Notes under the pieces: generated by a model
What the model was told of the DNA's origin: nothing
The model's input: only the letters and a program-made list of their open reading frames with translations
Database searches by the model: none
Program-made: the position numbers and the translations under genes
Assembly (NCBI GenBank): GCA_004794785.1
Contig: SJOL01006641.1
Location: 41,832 to 105,831 of the forward strand
Source of the DNA: Opisthorchis felineus
Taxonomy: Eukaryota; Platyhelminthes; Trematoda; Opisthorchiida; Opisthorchiidae
DNA length: 64,000 nucleotides
Reading direction: 5' to 3'
Shown: one piece after another, positions 12,101-27,100 of the stretch
How positions within the stretch are numbered: position 1 is the first letter of the stretch
Layout of the letters: every line of letters starts with the position of its first letter

Positions 12101-15100
12101 TGTTGTTGAAGGATATAGGCACTTGTATCGTCATTGGATCATTTTCATTTGAAGTACTCTATCCCTTTCTTTTCACCCTTCAGTTGGACTTTTTCCTGGT
12201 AGTTGTCCGACAGCTAAGTTTCAGTATTTGCTTCGTTTTGCTGTCGATGATGTCACAAAATGGATTGACATGCCTGGAAATCGTAGATGTGGCAAAAAGG
12301 TTTTTAGTCTAAAATGGGGACATGTAATGCACGTGTGTAACTACCACTTACCGACGGTCGGACAGGCTACTTCGTGGCAGAGTAAAGTAGTGAATGATTC
12401 TGGGAGGTTTGTGCCATGGAGGCGATATTCGTTGCACATGTCCCGTCCTACTGAAAGCGACTTTCATTTGCTGTCTGTATGCTGCGCCCTGTCACGTTTG
12501 AGATTCCCAGAGTTGCTAGGTTACTGAAAGTCGCCAGATGGCTATCATCCCGATGATGTCTTCCGCCAGTGTGTTTTGTTCAATGGAGTGGACATTTCGC
12601 TAGTGTATAACCATTCTGACCTTTGTGCTATTTATCTATCCGTCTCTCCTGCTCTACCTAGTTCTGCCGCCACATTCTTGTGGCAACCATTCAAGCATCC
12701 TTGTAACGTTTCCTGTCAAAACCAAATTCATATGCAAATGAGGGTAGTTGCGGACAACCACCTAGTTTTGAGCCTCTGGGACCAAGTCCGGCAGAAGTCA
12801 GTGCACCCTTACCCATTTGCACAGATACACTCATCACTATTGCCACGGGCAGGTGACTAAAAATCATCCAGGTCACTCAACTACTCTGCAAACCGAAGGG
12901 AATACTAATACAGAGATATTGCCAGGTTTTTCAAGTCTGCACGAGCACTGAGAAGTCGGGGTGGGGGTGGTTTGGTTAATTCAACGAGTGGTGTCTTAAA
13001 CCCTGTCATATCTTGTTCAATGGTGTTTACTACAGCACAACTTGCACCCAGTCTGTCCTGAAAAATAACCATGTGTAGGCTGTCTGTTGACACTCACCTC
13101 TTACGACCGAACGAGCACCATGTGGCACATTCCTGCCTGTATAACTTTGAACGCCCGAATACAGCTGACCTCTTCTGATCAGTCCCTTTTGCTAGTCCAT
13201 GGACGGGCAGCCTTTTAAAGCGAGCGGAGTGATGCATCAAGATGTAGACTTCCCTATCAGCTGTGCGCGATCCATGCAGTCGGCAGAGATGCCAAACCAA
13301 ATGTGAAGTTCTCCTTTTCATATATTTTCAGTCAAGTGAATGCATAGAATGCGATTCATACAATGAGTATGTGCTGTTTTACAGCACATTCGTGTGTGCA
13401 AATCTTTTCTGAGTACATACGAAAAGTAGCTGGGTGGTCTTTTGCGGTACGAAGGTCAGAAATTTATGTTTGTGAACAGCGATTTTACAATTTTACACTG
13501 TTTTGAGATTACGTTTGTGTAATTCTATGTGTTCGACTTGCGTCGGTTGATTTCTAATCTGCTCTGGTGCATTGGGTCTTGGATGTTGTTCTAGACCTCT
13601 CTTCTCTAAGGTATCGAGCTAGTTTTTTCCGATCCACTAAAGAATCGCGTTGCAGGAGGACACGTTTTTGCATAATTTCAGATGGTGTACTGTATGAGCA
13701 TGGAGCATGTAACTTTCTTATGTGTGAACACTGTAGAACACGCTAGACATTCCTGCAATGCTCTGGGTAATGTTGGAAGCAATATAAATTTTGAGCGGAC
13801 TGATTAAAGACAGTGAATTTCAATTCAACCAACCAACCAAATACAAGGCAAGCTGGTCATTTCGAGAGACAGATCTCAAGTGAACCAAAGAAACCACGCA
13901 ATCTCTGTTCTGCAATTTGCCAATCACGCCAACGACACCAGTGGTCTTCCTTAACTATATAAACAATAGCATTGAGGTGCTTTTCTCCGAACCAGACACG
14001 GGCGCGGTGCTTGATCACTCTTTTGTGTTCATCTTTTGAGTAAGCGGATGGAAACTTAAAGAGCCCAGGATAGGTCTCGGTGCTCCCCGCTTATGTCTGC
14101 TGAAGCTGTGGTGATGCCACCAAAAATGGCATCATCTGAGAGAATGTCGACGTTTCAAGGTGCCCTGAATGAATGAACCAGAGGTGGTCTTTCCAGGCGA
14201 GGAGGATAGCAACACCGTGTGCAATTATTGACAGTCGATTTTTCCATAATTCTTTGGAATAATTAATTAGGTCGCTATGTTTGCATACAGATGACGAGTC
14301 TCTCGGTTTTTTCAATATCGCACTCCTAACCACGGTTGCATATGTACCGGTGATACTTTTTTGTGGCGCAACGTCCACTGGACGAGGCCGCAGGGCAAAT
14401 ATAGGCGTACTAAGGAGAACACGTTGTTTGTTCATTCGTAGCCGGTGGTTAAGTCTGTTACACAACTTGAACAGACCACACAACAGCTGCACTATTCCTT
14501 CTTCTGTGAATAAAACTTAAACTATCCCCCTATCGTTCCTTGTGTCCAGTTTTTACACCCATCAGAACATTGTCTTTTATATGCAATACTCATCTTTCTA
14601 TTTCTCTGCCCATTCTAACAGGTCGTCGAAATTTCACAACTTCCTCAAGACGGCCTTAACCAAGAGTGAAAAGAAACGACCAACCGCTCAGGCTTTGTTA
14701 CGTGTAAGCTTTGCGGGTCACCTCATTTATATGCATGTCCATCCATGCTTTAAACTTACTTGTAATCTCTCTTACTGACAGGATTCTCGACACTTGACTC
14801 AATTGTTTTCTGTAAATCTCAAGTTCGGATGCCCAAATAGAAAAAGCTAGGTCGAGAATCAGAACTGGCGTATATCTTGGAGCCAGTAGATGGACACGCC
14901 ACACAATACCGCATTAATTCCCCTAAAATAGGCCACTTAGAGGGAGGAGACTGTTTTCCTCTCTTAAGATATAATTGATTTTTGGCGAGTTCTCTCTTGG
15001 AAGATTGATTTATCCAGAACTACTTGTGAGGGAGAGCTTTAATGTTCCTTGGGAGTTCTGTCAAAACCAACCGTTTGTGAGTGCCTGTAATTTGCGACGT

Positions 15101-18100
15101 GAGCAGTTGTGTACGCCAAGCTTTTTGAGGTTGTAGTTACCACATTCGTATCCCTTTCAGATGATCCGTTTAATAGGTCAGTTAAACAAAACAGACCTTC
15201 TCTGACTAGTAAGCTCAACGTCGTCATCGTCGGATTTTTTATCGTGGTCAACTCCTTTACTGATTTCATTTTGATTGTCGTCACAAAGATGTCAGTCTGC
15301 CGTAGAGGCACATGGAGCCAGAGACAATCTGGTGTACACGTGCACAGACCAGTCATTGTCACTAAGCTTAGATGAGGATAATAGAACGAAATCCGAGAGT
15401 GTACCAACGGTATTTTCTCAGCTTATTTCTCGGTCTGAACCTCCCAAGCTAGCGTCTCCGTCAAAACAACCAGCAAAGGTGCACAACGTGTATTAACGCC
15501 CAAAACCAGGTCGAAAACACATGTACAGCGCATCGTATATAAAGTTTGTGCGGCGGCATTCTGGAAATTCTGATGCCTTCTAGATGCGCCATTGACAACC
15601 GGTATTCGGCGAATACTGGGTCAATTGGTTGTTAGGTCCAGACTTTCGGCCATTCAGAGTTCACCTTGATGCTGAGCCGGCAAGTGGCCCGATCTTCCGG
15701 TCACTCGCGTGCGTGATAGGCTTCTTGGCCGTAGCAGCCCCTAACTGCAAGCGGTAAAGTGGTATCCGTGCGGAATTCTGCCTAAGAGAGAGTGACCGGT
15801 GGCATTGTGTTGGCTTGTATGCCCGTTTTTCTCGATCACGCCAAGCAACGCTGAAGCGGAATATCTTAGCACGAAGTCCCTGTTTTAGGGGTGGTTTGAT
15901 TGCTGCGTCAGTGCTAACATTTATATGAGGTTTTTAGTAGCTTTCTCATCAACTCATTTGTGGACTTTATATGATCTAAGGGTATGATCCACTGTATCAT
16001 TCATAAACGGCGCCGAATAACACTTAGCAGGCTTTTTAGTTCATTCGTGCAACATAAAACCCCACATCCTAGTATTCCTTTCTCACTACGGTGATTCTCC
16101 CGTAGAGCGAGTAGCCGGTTACAGGCCGAACCCGTCGTCCTGTCGTGCGGGAATAGGGATCCGGTCTTCTTGACGGCGAATGAGTCTAAACTAACGATGC
16201 ATTTAGGCCAAATCCATCGGTGGCCTATTATTTTTATTGCCCTTGTTCTAACCGCTTCACACAGGTTAGATTCGCCAAAACCTATTTAGCGTGGACGGTT
16301 GTACAGACTGAATGGTATGGTTTGCTGTTACAACGGTAATGCTCTACAACTTATCTGTTGATTCTTTCGAGGCAACCGGTCTTCCGGGAATCATACCAGT
16401 GGATTGTGCAAGCGTTCGACGCAGACACTTCAGGAGTATCCTCGGCGGTGTGTTCACATTACACGCTTATGGTAAATAAAGGGCACCTTTTTGATATTCG
16501 GAAGACCTGAGGGTTCAGTGAACAGTGCAGCTCATTATCGAGTAAAGTTTGTTGCCCACCGGTGCTGGGTTATTACTGCCCGGTAAAACTAGTTTGGATA
16601 TGGGTATCCTTTCCATTCACCGTACGTTGCTGAGCGGAACATCACGGGCCCTGTAGTGACAACCATACACAGCTGACCCGGTGAACAAGGTTGCAATAGT
16701 TCGCTCAGGTGTTGTCTTCGTGGTTGGCAAAAGTCAATTTTTAGCCGAGCGTACTCTCTTGCGGCGTCGTTGTTTCCAGGGTTTCAATAGTGAGGGAAAT
16801 AGGACTGCACAAAACCGCTTTGTCCTTATTGTACCCTGCTACTGCCAGCTACTGCGATGAGACGGGTCAGTTCTGTAAAAAAATTGTTCAGCTGTAGCAC
16901 CATTTCGGTGCCTAACTGCCATGCCACCAGGTGGCACGAGGGCTGTAATACTGCCAGGTTGCCCAAGCCTAGACAGGGGAAATCGAGAGGCAGAGGTCGG
17001 GTTCGAACCACGGACCTTCCGGTCAGTACATTCGTGCTCTTACCCTTGAGCCATCTCGCCCCTGGTCAGTTCCGTGATTGATTGCAAATAGCTCACATGC
17101 TTACTTTCCGTGCCACTGCTTTGTGTACACTTTCAGTTGCATCGTCGCGCGAGTTTTATAGTTCTAAGCCTGAATCAGCTATGGTACGGTGGTAGCTGGA
17201 ATGCAATCACGTGCATATCTTGTCAGAGGCGCCGAACCGGTCTGCATTTGTCATGCGACCATGGCGTTGCTATTTACTGGGTTAGAATGAATGGATTTGG
17301 TATGTTGTTGGCAATTGTGGTTGATAGCAACCAGTGTGACCTTTAGACGTATCGCGGCAGGTGTGTGGTCTGTGTAGTCCGGTAACTGATTTTCTTTGGT
17401 TGCTTCAGGTGCATCCAGGTACCAGTTGGTCCTGTGTAAATCTGGTCTTCGTTAACTACGGGACTTGTGCACCGCAGTTTATCTGCACCTTGGAGGTAGA
17501 GGTGAAGTAGAATTATTTCATAAAGGTTATCAAGCGAACGAACCTATTGCGGTACGACCCGTACACTCACTGAACTCACTTCGAGTAGCTTTCATTATCT
17601 GCTACACTTTTCTGTCTACTATAAGCAGGCGTCTTGGTGTGTCGTTGTACATGAGTGTACTTGTGCCCTGGTCACACGAAAATAGCCGTACGTGACCGTC
17701 GCAGCTGTTTCGGAGTAACTAACTAGTGAGATCTTCTAATGTTGCCTCCTGTCATATCGATCGGCGGTGCACCATTGTGAAGTGACAACGGGCAAAGTCC
17801 GACAGAACTGTCTCATTTTTCAGTATCCAAACAAAGGGTGTTCAGAGGACTGGTATAGCCATTTTGGGTGCCCATCATACGGACGTATTCATAAGTGAGA
17901 GATTCGTGTTGACCTACTAGTAAATGAGTTTTGAAGGATCTATTGTGATACGATCTTGTTTCTTATTTTCACATATTTTTCCCTCGTTTCAACTGGTTGT
18001 TTTCATCTGAGTGAGGTCCTGTGGTGACTGAATTTACTTCGAAATTCGGCGTTTGCACAGTGTTTCCACTCCAGTTGGTTCGGCACTCCATGCGCTTTGT

Positions 18101-21100
18101 CACAGTTGATTGACAGCTCATACTTGTCAAAGCTTTCCTATTTTACGACAGTTGTGTATCTCAGTGCCACAACGTTGTGGATAAGCCGCGAACGTTACTA
18201 TACCTGGTCTACCTCGCATTGAGTAATTCATTCCACTTATCACGGTCTAACTAAAAATGGGTGCAGTTTTCGATGCGATAGTAAGGGGCTAATGGGCAGA
18301 TATTATGTACTTTGCCGGTGTGTGTCTGCTTGCGCAATGTTTGGAAAAGCCATTTCAGGGTAGTGATGTCTTTTCCGTCGGTTGTTGCGGGGAATTGCTG
18401 AACGATTTTTCGTCTGCATACCTAGAGTCACCATCCCACCGTAAAATCAACTTTCATGAAACTCTCTCCTGTCCATGAATGGACCGATTATTTAACAAGC
18501 AATCCCCTACAATGGCTACAACATAATCAGCTAGCTTAATTTTTGTTCGTAATGCTTGCATGTCACTCGTGCGGGTGAAGGAATACTGAGCAAGTCTTAG
18601 AACCTGTGCATAACGAAGACATTTACGCTGGTTAGAAAACTACGGCAGTTCTCGTTCAACTTTCGTTTCCCTCTGCTTCCGAAGTGTCGACCTCGGTTTA
18701 GTTCTTGAGGCGTGACTAGATACAAATGCCGAGATGTGTTCGCTTCACTGATGGTTGAATACCATCATTATTGACGAACTCCACGTCAGATGACGCGAAA
18801 AAACCTCAACATATGCGGTACTCTGGTTCAATAATATAGTCCTCGAACCCCCAACGGTTAAAAGTTTCCGGAGCATGTCCAGTGTAACTCGAAACCCGAA
18901 GCGAACTTTTTGACTGAAGCAATGCATCAAACTAGGACAAAACGTGCCAATCAGGGTTTAATAAACCGCGGCTAGTTCCATGTCATAGTTCTCGTAGATT
19001 AATCACCGCGTGAATCCATTACATTAGGAAGTATGATCATCTACTGCAAAGAGGAAAAAACAGCCTGACGGAAAGTACAACGATAAAGTACTCTTGGACC
19101 TAGAAACATCCGAATCCTTTGAACAGAACCAGTTGTTACTGTCATTTATTATTCAGCCGTTTATCAGTTGCTACGGCTTCATCATAGGCCTATGGATATA
19201 AATGGCAAATTAAACATGACGTCGATTTGGATTCATTCATATACGCTCACATTCGTTAATCGTTACATGATCAGGTAAAGCCAATGAAACCCTATCAGGC
19301 CGTAAAGTACGGCTCTGAAAATGGGAGCAACGACGGGACACCAAGGTGTGTAGCCGGCATAGCCTACGTTGCGCTTGAAGCGACTAGGGTTTTTCGAATT
19401 TTTGTATCAGGTGGTTCAAATCTGAATGATTTGGCAGCAATTTTGTCTAGCGGATATTCGACTACAAATAAGAGCCAGTACGATAACGTGATTTGTCTAC
19501 TACAAATATTCCCAAACATGTGAACCACGGTTTTAAACATCTGCCCCGGTTATAACGATCTCCTCCCTTAGAACGGTCCATTTTCATATTCATTAAGTAT
19601 TGGGCGTCCCAGGGAAGGAACAGTTTACTCCTTTCGTCAATCTTGTTTTCGGGATCTCCTTTTATTTAGTATGTTCCAGATTGCTGTTTTATTGACTCTG
19701 AGCGCTTTGTGATGGCTGTCAATCTACTGTCCCCCTGTCGTTCGCTGATGCGAACGTCGTCATTGGCTTTGTCGAATGCAAGCGTGGCTTCGAGAATTTA
19801 GCTTAACTTCCGTTTTATTGAAATGTACACCATTATGTGAACGCATGAGGGCTTTTCGGTTTTCTGTTGTCTGCTAGAAGCCAGTCAGCTGTTTTGTTAA
19901 CCTGCTCTTAAAAACAACAGGCAAGTAGTTGATGGATTTTGCTAACGGCGCTTTTTATGAGTTATCGATTGGTGCTTGTGTTTGGACATGAAATAGCTGC
20001 CAACAGCTTTGGAACACTAATTACGCTTCGGCTGTCAGACCATCGAAATCGTTTTCCTTGGAAAGTCTTCTCTCACTTTACGCCACCCTTTCATGCCCAC
20101 CTGTCCTCGGTTATAACTCATTCCGCTCTGACAATACAAACGCACAGTATCGGTATTATAGTCTCTCAGTAAAACGTAACAGCTCTATGCGTCGGCGATT
20201 TACGCGTACACAGGCGAAACTCACCTTGTTCTCTGTGATCGTTTAGCACTTGGCTGGTGAATACCTAGTGCCCTCCAGTGGTAATCCATACCACTTCTTG
20301 CGTTTGCTATGCAGGCTCCCCGCCCTTTCGATCGTTTATTGACTATGCGGAGTTCGTTCTTTCGTACAATCATTGCAACCTGTACACAGTCGGTTTTATC
20401 GAGACTGAAGATACCTGGTGATTCATTCCCCTCACAAACGGTTGGAATGCGATCAAGCAAATCCACCACTGAGGAGTCTTGATCTGTTGTTATCCTACTG
20501 TTGAAATTTGCACAACCATTCCTTGCGTGCATCACCAGCAAATCCTTTCTGTCGCAGCAGGTAGCCCACTATTGACACTTTTCCGTCGTGCTGGCAAAAG
20601 TCGGGCGTAATGTCTTGATTGTCTGTGCTGAATACATCCAAGCTAGTTTTTAAAACCTCACTCCAGCAGGCAGTGGGGCCACTGAAAATGATAATAGTTT
20701 GGTTCTTTCCAACACTGCTGGAATTATGTGGCACCCACGATTTTCCTCTCCGGTTTGGGTAGGTCTTCATTTTTCCTACCAGTGACAAGATTCATCTACG
20801 AAGTCTTCTTCATTTGCTTGTTAGACAGCCTCACAGTAGGTGTTTTGTCCAAAAATTGTTCAGCTTTAACGCCCTTCCGGTGCCTAGCTGCCATGCCACC
20901 CGAAGTAAGCACGAGGTCTGAGGTACTGTCAGGTTTCCCAAGCCCAGACAAGAGCAGTTGAGATTCGAACCATGGACCCTCCGGCCAGTAAGTTCGCGCC
21001 TCAAGCACTGAGCTATCTCCAAATGACGCATGAACTTTGCACTTGTTCTACCCAATACCGATAGATTGGATACGTCTTTTTGCCGTGTTAACCAGGAATA

Positions 21101-24100
21101 TGGCGCATTGGTTCTTCACTTTTGTGTTAACATCGCCGGACCTAGCGATATGGCGTGGGAACCACGATAAGTCATTCGTTGGTAAGCGCGCCGCGATCAT
21201 ATTGACCCCACTTGATCTATTGAGTCTGTCCGTGACATCTGGACCACTCGTCTATCCTTTCTTTGGACGATACCACAGTTGGTCAGCGTAACTTTCACTG
21301 GTTCATCACATTTGTTGGCGACGTCCCGACCGGTGGATTGGCATGACGGCATAATCGACCGTTTGTTCTGTCGTAACGCAACTGAATGTGTTAGCGAAAC
21401 CTGGAAACTGTAACACGGTGGTCACTCCTCCCCCAAGGTTTACCGAATGCTTTCGCGGCGTTCATGATAATGGCACTACGTGGCATCGCAATCTGCTGTC
21501 AGTTCTGCCTCGTCAGCCACGCAACGGTCAGTCAGATGTACCTTTCCTGATTGACTAGGTGAGCTGACAACTCGAAACCAGTATTACCACGTGACGTCAT
21601 GACAAGTGGTTTATCATGTTGTAACCATGCCACCGGTAGTCAGATTACTGTAACTTATAACAACATTCTTGGTGCGATTCCATGCTCAGCTGTCTGTTCG
21701 GTCTCTGCAGACATGCTTATCTCGCTGACAAAGACCAGATCAACAGTTTACAAGGACTTAGAAAGCGGTGACTTACAACTCCGACTCTGTTAAGGTCTGG
21801 CTGTTAGTTTTGAGATCCTGTAAGCAGTTTAAGACTCAAACGTGTAACTGCTATCCGTTTACAGTAACGCCAATAAAATGAAAATCCCTCATAGGCGTTT
21901 GTTAGCCAACGGCCCAGTCCAAAGTCGTTCACTCTGAAAGGTTGTTCGTTCCTGAGAGGATCCCATAATGTTTCCATGTTAAGCAGTTTGGGGGTTATGA
22001 AATTCGTTCGTGCCGAGAAGAGATTTGGTCCCAGAACAGACTACCGTTTCATCAAACAAGTTATGCTGTCGTGCTCTTGAGGATAATGGATTAGAAAATA
22101 TTGTCTTTAAGACCCGTATACTGATAACGTGGTGGTTGGTCGCGACGTTTGGTACATTATTCACCGCGATTAAAATACCAGAACCTAGATCCTATTCAGA
22201 CCAAAAGCGCTGAGCTGTGTGCGTTATAGGCTCCGTACACACTCATCTCCAAAAAGGCTGTGTTGACCGTTACCTCCTGAGCAGAGTCCCTGTGAGTTAA
22301 ACTTTTCGGTTAGACTTTTCGGCCAAAGCTGAGGAATCCTGATCAAGGCTAAGTTTTCCTGAAAATGTCTCGGAAAAACGATCCAACGTGCTACCTAGTC
22401 AGGACTACATCAAGAAAAGCTGTTCTGTTTTCTTCGACTTCTACCGTAAATTTTAGATGCTTGTGAACGTTGTTGAGAATATGATAAGTTTCTTCCCTTT
22501 GGTTGTTGTCAGTGCGGATTGCAAAGGTATCTTCCATGTACCGTATGTATACCACCTTGTATATCGTCCTCCACTTGGGGTCTATACTCCAAATGACCGA
22601 CAATGTCTCCGAGCACCTGTCCCAACGGGCTCCTGATTGCGACACTGTCTATCTGTTTGAAGTACGTACTGTTGAACAAATACTGCACATTGGTTGTGCG
22701 TAGGCATATCTTACGTAGATCGTCTAGAGGAATCCCTAAGTATGAGCCATTCTGACTGGCACAGTCATTAATAAAATGATTTTTCTAATGCGCAACCAGT
22801 GTGAATTCCTTATGGGGCTGCTGTTATCTTTCCCATGCCTCAAACTGAACCGCAATCAGCACAGTTCTTGTTTAGGTAATCGGTGATTAGATAAAATTTG
22901 TTGCTGTCGTACAGGTAGGTCAGTTGCAGGCTACACGTTTCACTTGACTGCTTTTTTCTCCTTCTTCCTCAGCATGAACTTGTTACCCAGCCTCACTTGA
23001 CTAGAGCATTAACTTTGAGACTGTTGGAACTCAATCGCAATCCGGACCGCCTGCTGACGACTGGAATCAACTCGGCCGTACCAACTCCGAAACCACTGGC
23101 TCCCGCGGCTGCCCAACCACCTCCATCAAAAGGTCCTGCAAGTTCGGCCCTACTTCTTGGGAGGCCGGACTTACTGCCTGTCGCATCACCCCTATCCAGT
23201 GCCAACTCCAGTGGAAGGGAGAGTAAAGTGAGTGTGTCATTTGTTATGGTGAATGGAAGGTCACTTACATTGCATTGTTTTCTTCGGAGAATTAAACCTT
23301 TCCAAATTATCCTTCAATTTTTCACTTCCGTATTTTCCGTTCGACCTTGATTCATGAGCCCCACAGATTTGGATATCCCCTGCGTCTCCAATTTTTTGTC
23401 TGATATGTGCTGCATTCGACAGAATGCGTCCGCTGGTGTTGCTAGTTACATTTTTGAACTAGGCTCTTCAGTATAAAGTTTGGGTTTCAGCATACGCATC
23501 ATTTTGTGTGGTTAAATCCAGCCTTCCGTCTACTTTATTCAATTTATGAGAGTAGCCGTTCTCCAAAATAATTTCTCCCTGGGCTATGTTAGTCGCTAGT
23601 GATAGGCCTCTACTTTTTAAAGGCCGTTGACCCTTCAGGTTTTCGGATCTATGCAAGTGAGCTTGCGTCTGTAGGGCTTAGTGCTTGTGAAGCTTTTTCT
23701 TAACGTCCCCGATGTCACAGTCTCTTGTAGTTTTCGAACATGGGACATCTGTCGTTAAGGGCCCTTATTGATCCCTCCTGTTGTTTTGTTCATGTTGGGT
23801 GGGAACACTGTTGAATGGCCTTCCGTAGAAGTAGCTTCGATGGAGGGTGTGGTTGTTTGATCACACCCGTTAGGTCGTGCACGTCACCTGTCGGATTACT
23901 GCCTGCCTCTTTACTCAGCCATGTGCCGAGTAAAGGCGCTTTACAGCCGGTCAGACAATGACTTGGCAGAGAATAATGAAAGCGCCAACTAGAATACCTC
24001 GTCGTTTCAGTGACTGTCATTTCAGTTGACGGGATTTCGGTGATGGGAAGTAAAAGTACCCTGAAATATTTAAGTCGTGTATCAGAACTATCCATACCAC

Positions 24101-27100
24101 ACCCACCATCAAACTATTGAACCTTTTTAGATTGGGACTCGCTTTCCACCAACAGTACCTACTCTGAACTGCCGCAAATTACTGTACCACTCTGTATCTT
24201 CTCCCGTCGCGATAACTGGACCCGCTCTACCTTGGTGTGTGGCTAGTGTCTGATGCACTGGCTGATTGTCTGTTAGTTTAACTAATCAGCCTAAATCCCC
24301 GTTGCTGTGATAAGAAATATTTGCCATTAGCTCTATCCCTGTACCCTATAATGCTTTCGAGGTAGTCATCGCCGACAGCATTACATCAATATTCAATACA
24401 GATTATCCTGTCTGCCACAGAAACCTCTACCTGTCTCTACCTTTCATCTGAATCGATTGGGTTTAACTGGGTTCCTCATTTTCAGGACCGTACTTTGGTT
24501 CTTCAAAAGGATATACAGGTGCGTATGCGTACTCAACCATGTGGCCTGTGCTCTTGTTCGAATCATAACTTTTTTCGTGTAAACTTTTATTGCCCTCTTT
24601 CACCACTGCCGGAACCACCACTCTACTGTTCGTTTGTCCACCACCCACTCCCCTATTTGGTCTAATTAACTCGCATGTAATTCACATGTCGTACGTCCAC
24701 CTTTTTTGAAGTGTTGTTACCTATATATTTGTGTGGCAGAGACAACGCTATCCGGCGACTAATGCGCTTTTCTCTGTGCTGTTTTTTGTCGTTTCTCATC
24801 AGTCCATTCATCCCCAGCAATTTCAGCTGACTGCTACCCATCGTGGCTTGCACCCCATCCTGGGGACTGACTATTTTTCGCATCCCTAATCTCTTGTTCG
24901 CTTAATGTGGCCGTTTAATGTTCCACTTTGCTCAACTGTCGTTGAATATTCGATGGGGATGTTAAACATCTTGCCAACTCCTGAAACTGCAAGTATTTTT
25001 TTTTTAACCGTGTTAGCGTAGTGGCAATATTATTGCATTTGAATACCTGCTCGGATGTTCAATACAGTGTCTAGACTTGTGATTTGATTATATCGATATG
25101 TAGGTCGTCGCACACACCGTTCATTCAGTGTTAGGCCCCAGTTTCGTGTGTACCGAAATGTCGCAGATCACTCTCTATTTTTGCATGTGTACATGCAGTT
25201 GTGGAGTCGTATGAACGGTGTAAACCGGCGCAATAAGTTTTAAATGAATTTTTATTGTGATTTCCTTGACACGCAATGGAGCCTTAGTCATAACTGCTAT
25301 TAACTTCATCCAGGAAGATTATTCCTAGAGGTTCGACGGGTTAAATCTCTTTAAAGTGCCCCCAGTTTTCTTTTCCAGCCGTGTATCACGTAGTTCAATT
25401 AGGTATGGATCCTAGGGTCACTGAGCTCTGCATTGTATTGTACAATGAACCGTGGAGTTCCGTAATCAACTGGCAATTCATGCTATGTCGTCTTGCCATG
25501 CTGTATTCATAAGCCGCAATTTTCTTCACCAAAAGATATCCACTGGTGTAATAAAACATACAGGAATGACTCCAGTCCGTGAGGCCGTCTGAACTTGGTC
25601 CTGGAGTGGTATTGGTGGATCACTATTCTCATCTGATATCTAATCCTTCAGAGTTTATTTTTCGAGGAAGAATGTCGTGTTTCTTTGGGTTCCTAAGGGT
25701 TTTCGATACCTTTTGGGCCGTTTGTAATGATTTGATAATTACGCTGCCGAGGGCGCTTTTCGCTGTTTCTTTTTAAGTCCATGCTTTTCGGTCACTGAGT
25801 GCAACAAAATCAACTTCTCGATTTCGTGACGCGTCATACCGATTGTCGAAGTTGGACAGTGATCCTTTACTGGTGTTGACGTGATCCATAGAGCCTTCTC
25901 CGTTTAGTTTCGGTAGTTTCTGAGGAAACTGTAATCTCCGGATTCGATCACCCCCTTAAACCTCCGGGATAATTTCAAGCTCGTGACTCGCTATCAGGTC
26001 CTGCGCGGCAATCGATGACTAGTCAGATAAAAGTCTATGACTGTTAATCGGTAGTTAGATTGTCTGAAGTAGCCAACAGCTGGTTAGACAACACCACACC
26101 ACGGTATTAACTGGTTCGCTATTTTCTGTTTCATCCAAGTCTATCTTACAATCATAGCATTTCGTGACACCTTTCTGTAGTGCGCTTGATTATCTGCATT
26201 CTGTAGTTAAGGGTTTCGGATGGTCGTCTTCATAAATTATAAAACCACAGACTTTCAACCCAACTCAATCAATTTCCATGAACCATGCACTCCTCGAACA
26301 GTCTAGTACACATGGGTCTATTCTATTCCTCTATTCCTCTATTCCTCTCTATGGAACGAAGTATGAAAACACTAACCAGTAAACTTAGTCGGGTCGACAA
26401 CTGCCGCCTCCCCAGATGGGGACCTCGGGACTCAACTCACCAATAGCTAATGACACTGTCAGAAATGGCCCAATCGCGCAGTCAGTGGCGCTCGTGCATC
26501 AAAGCTATCGCCTTTAGTGCGTAGCTGCCCAATTTCTGAACAAACTGAACATGTCATTGCCTGAAAGGCTTTGTTGTATGCCCCACACTCTTCCGTTTTC
26601 CGATGGTCGAAACTGTAGCAGCTGGAACCAATGTGCCCATGGTGAACGGTTTAAAGCTGATAAATTGGATGGAGTGATTGATCAGAAGAAAGTGGTCTGT
26701 TTAGATGGAAATCTCTGTTTTGGAGGGTTGGGCTAGCTGAACTAGTTCTTGATTGCTCACTAGCCGGTAAATGACAGCAGTAGGATTAGTTATCAGCACA
26801 TTTTTTCTGAAGTCTGGTAACTTGTACAATCAAAGTGACAGGCTCATGCAAACTGTTGTGCTTTGCTTATGTCTGGCACAGCAGTTTAGTTCACTCATCG
26901 GTTTTGTTCCAGCCTTCGGATTGGGAATCTAATGCGGTCTATTTGATTTACTCTTTCGTTTTGTTTGAGCGGCATGGTTCCTTCAGTGCCTATGTCACTT
27001 GGCTGACAGTTTACTGAATGTTTGCCTTCTGCATGACCTTACTTTTGACTGCACCTATCATACCACGGGTATCTTTCGGAATATGCGCTACTAGATTGCG

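Larger units (their letters stand above)
6104..14621 (+). other. MAP4K intron 1 (8.5 kb)
   Basis: Bounded by gtaagt at 6104 and cattctaacag ending at 14621. It contains SINE copies (7796-7970, 9541-9607), the LINE 3' part at 11140-11820, and two open frames of about 130 codons near 8233-8855 with no recognised family. Apart from these I see no gene in it. Confidence 0.75.
14704..22972 (+). other. MAP4K intron 2 (8.3 kb)
   Basis: Bounded by gtaagc and the tract ending cttcctcag. It holds SINEs at 16877-17063 and 20855-21020 and the Penelope-like fragment at 22391-22745. Exons 2 and 3 join directly by homology (LLR-HELVTQ), so open frames in between, such as 15275-15496, are not needed as exons. 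Confidence 0.8.

Noticed and set aside
15275..15496. An additional MAP4K exon with [19 protein letters not shown] sequence
   Set aside because: Exons at 14622-14703 and 22973-23227 join directly by homology (LLR-HELVTQ), leaving no room, and the frame has no well-placed donor.
16985..17063. A tRNA gene on the minus strand
   Set aside because: There is a B-box and an A-box-like start but no intact cloverleaf, and the same head recurs at the start of all SINE copies.
20221..20788. Minus-strand gene from two overlapping frames of 97-106 codons
   Set aside because: No recognised motif, no splice context and different frames; probably chance in intron 2.
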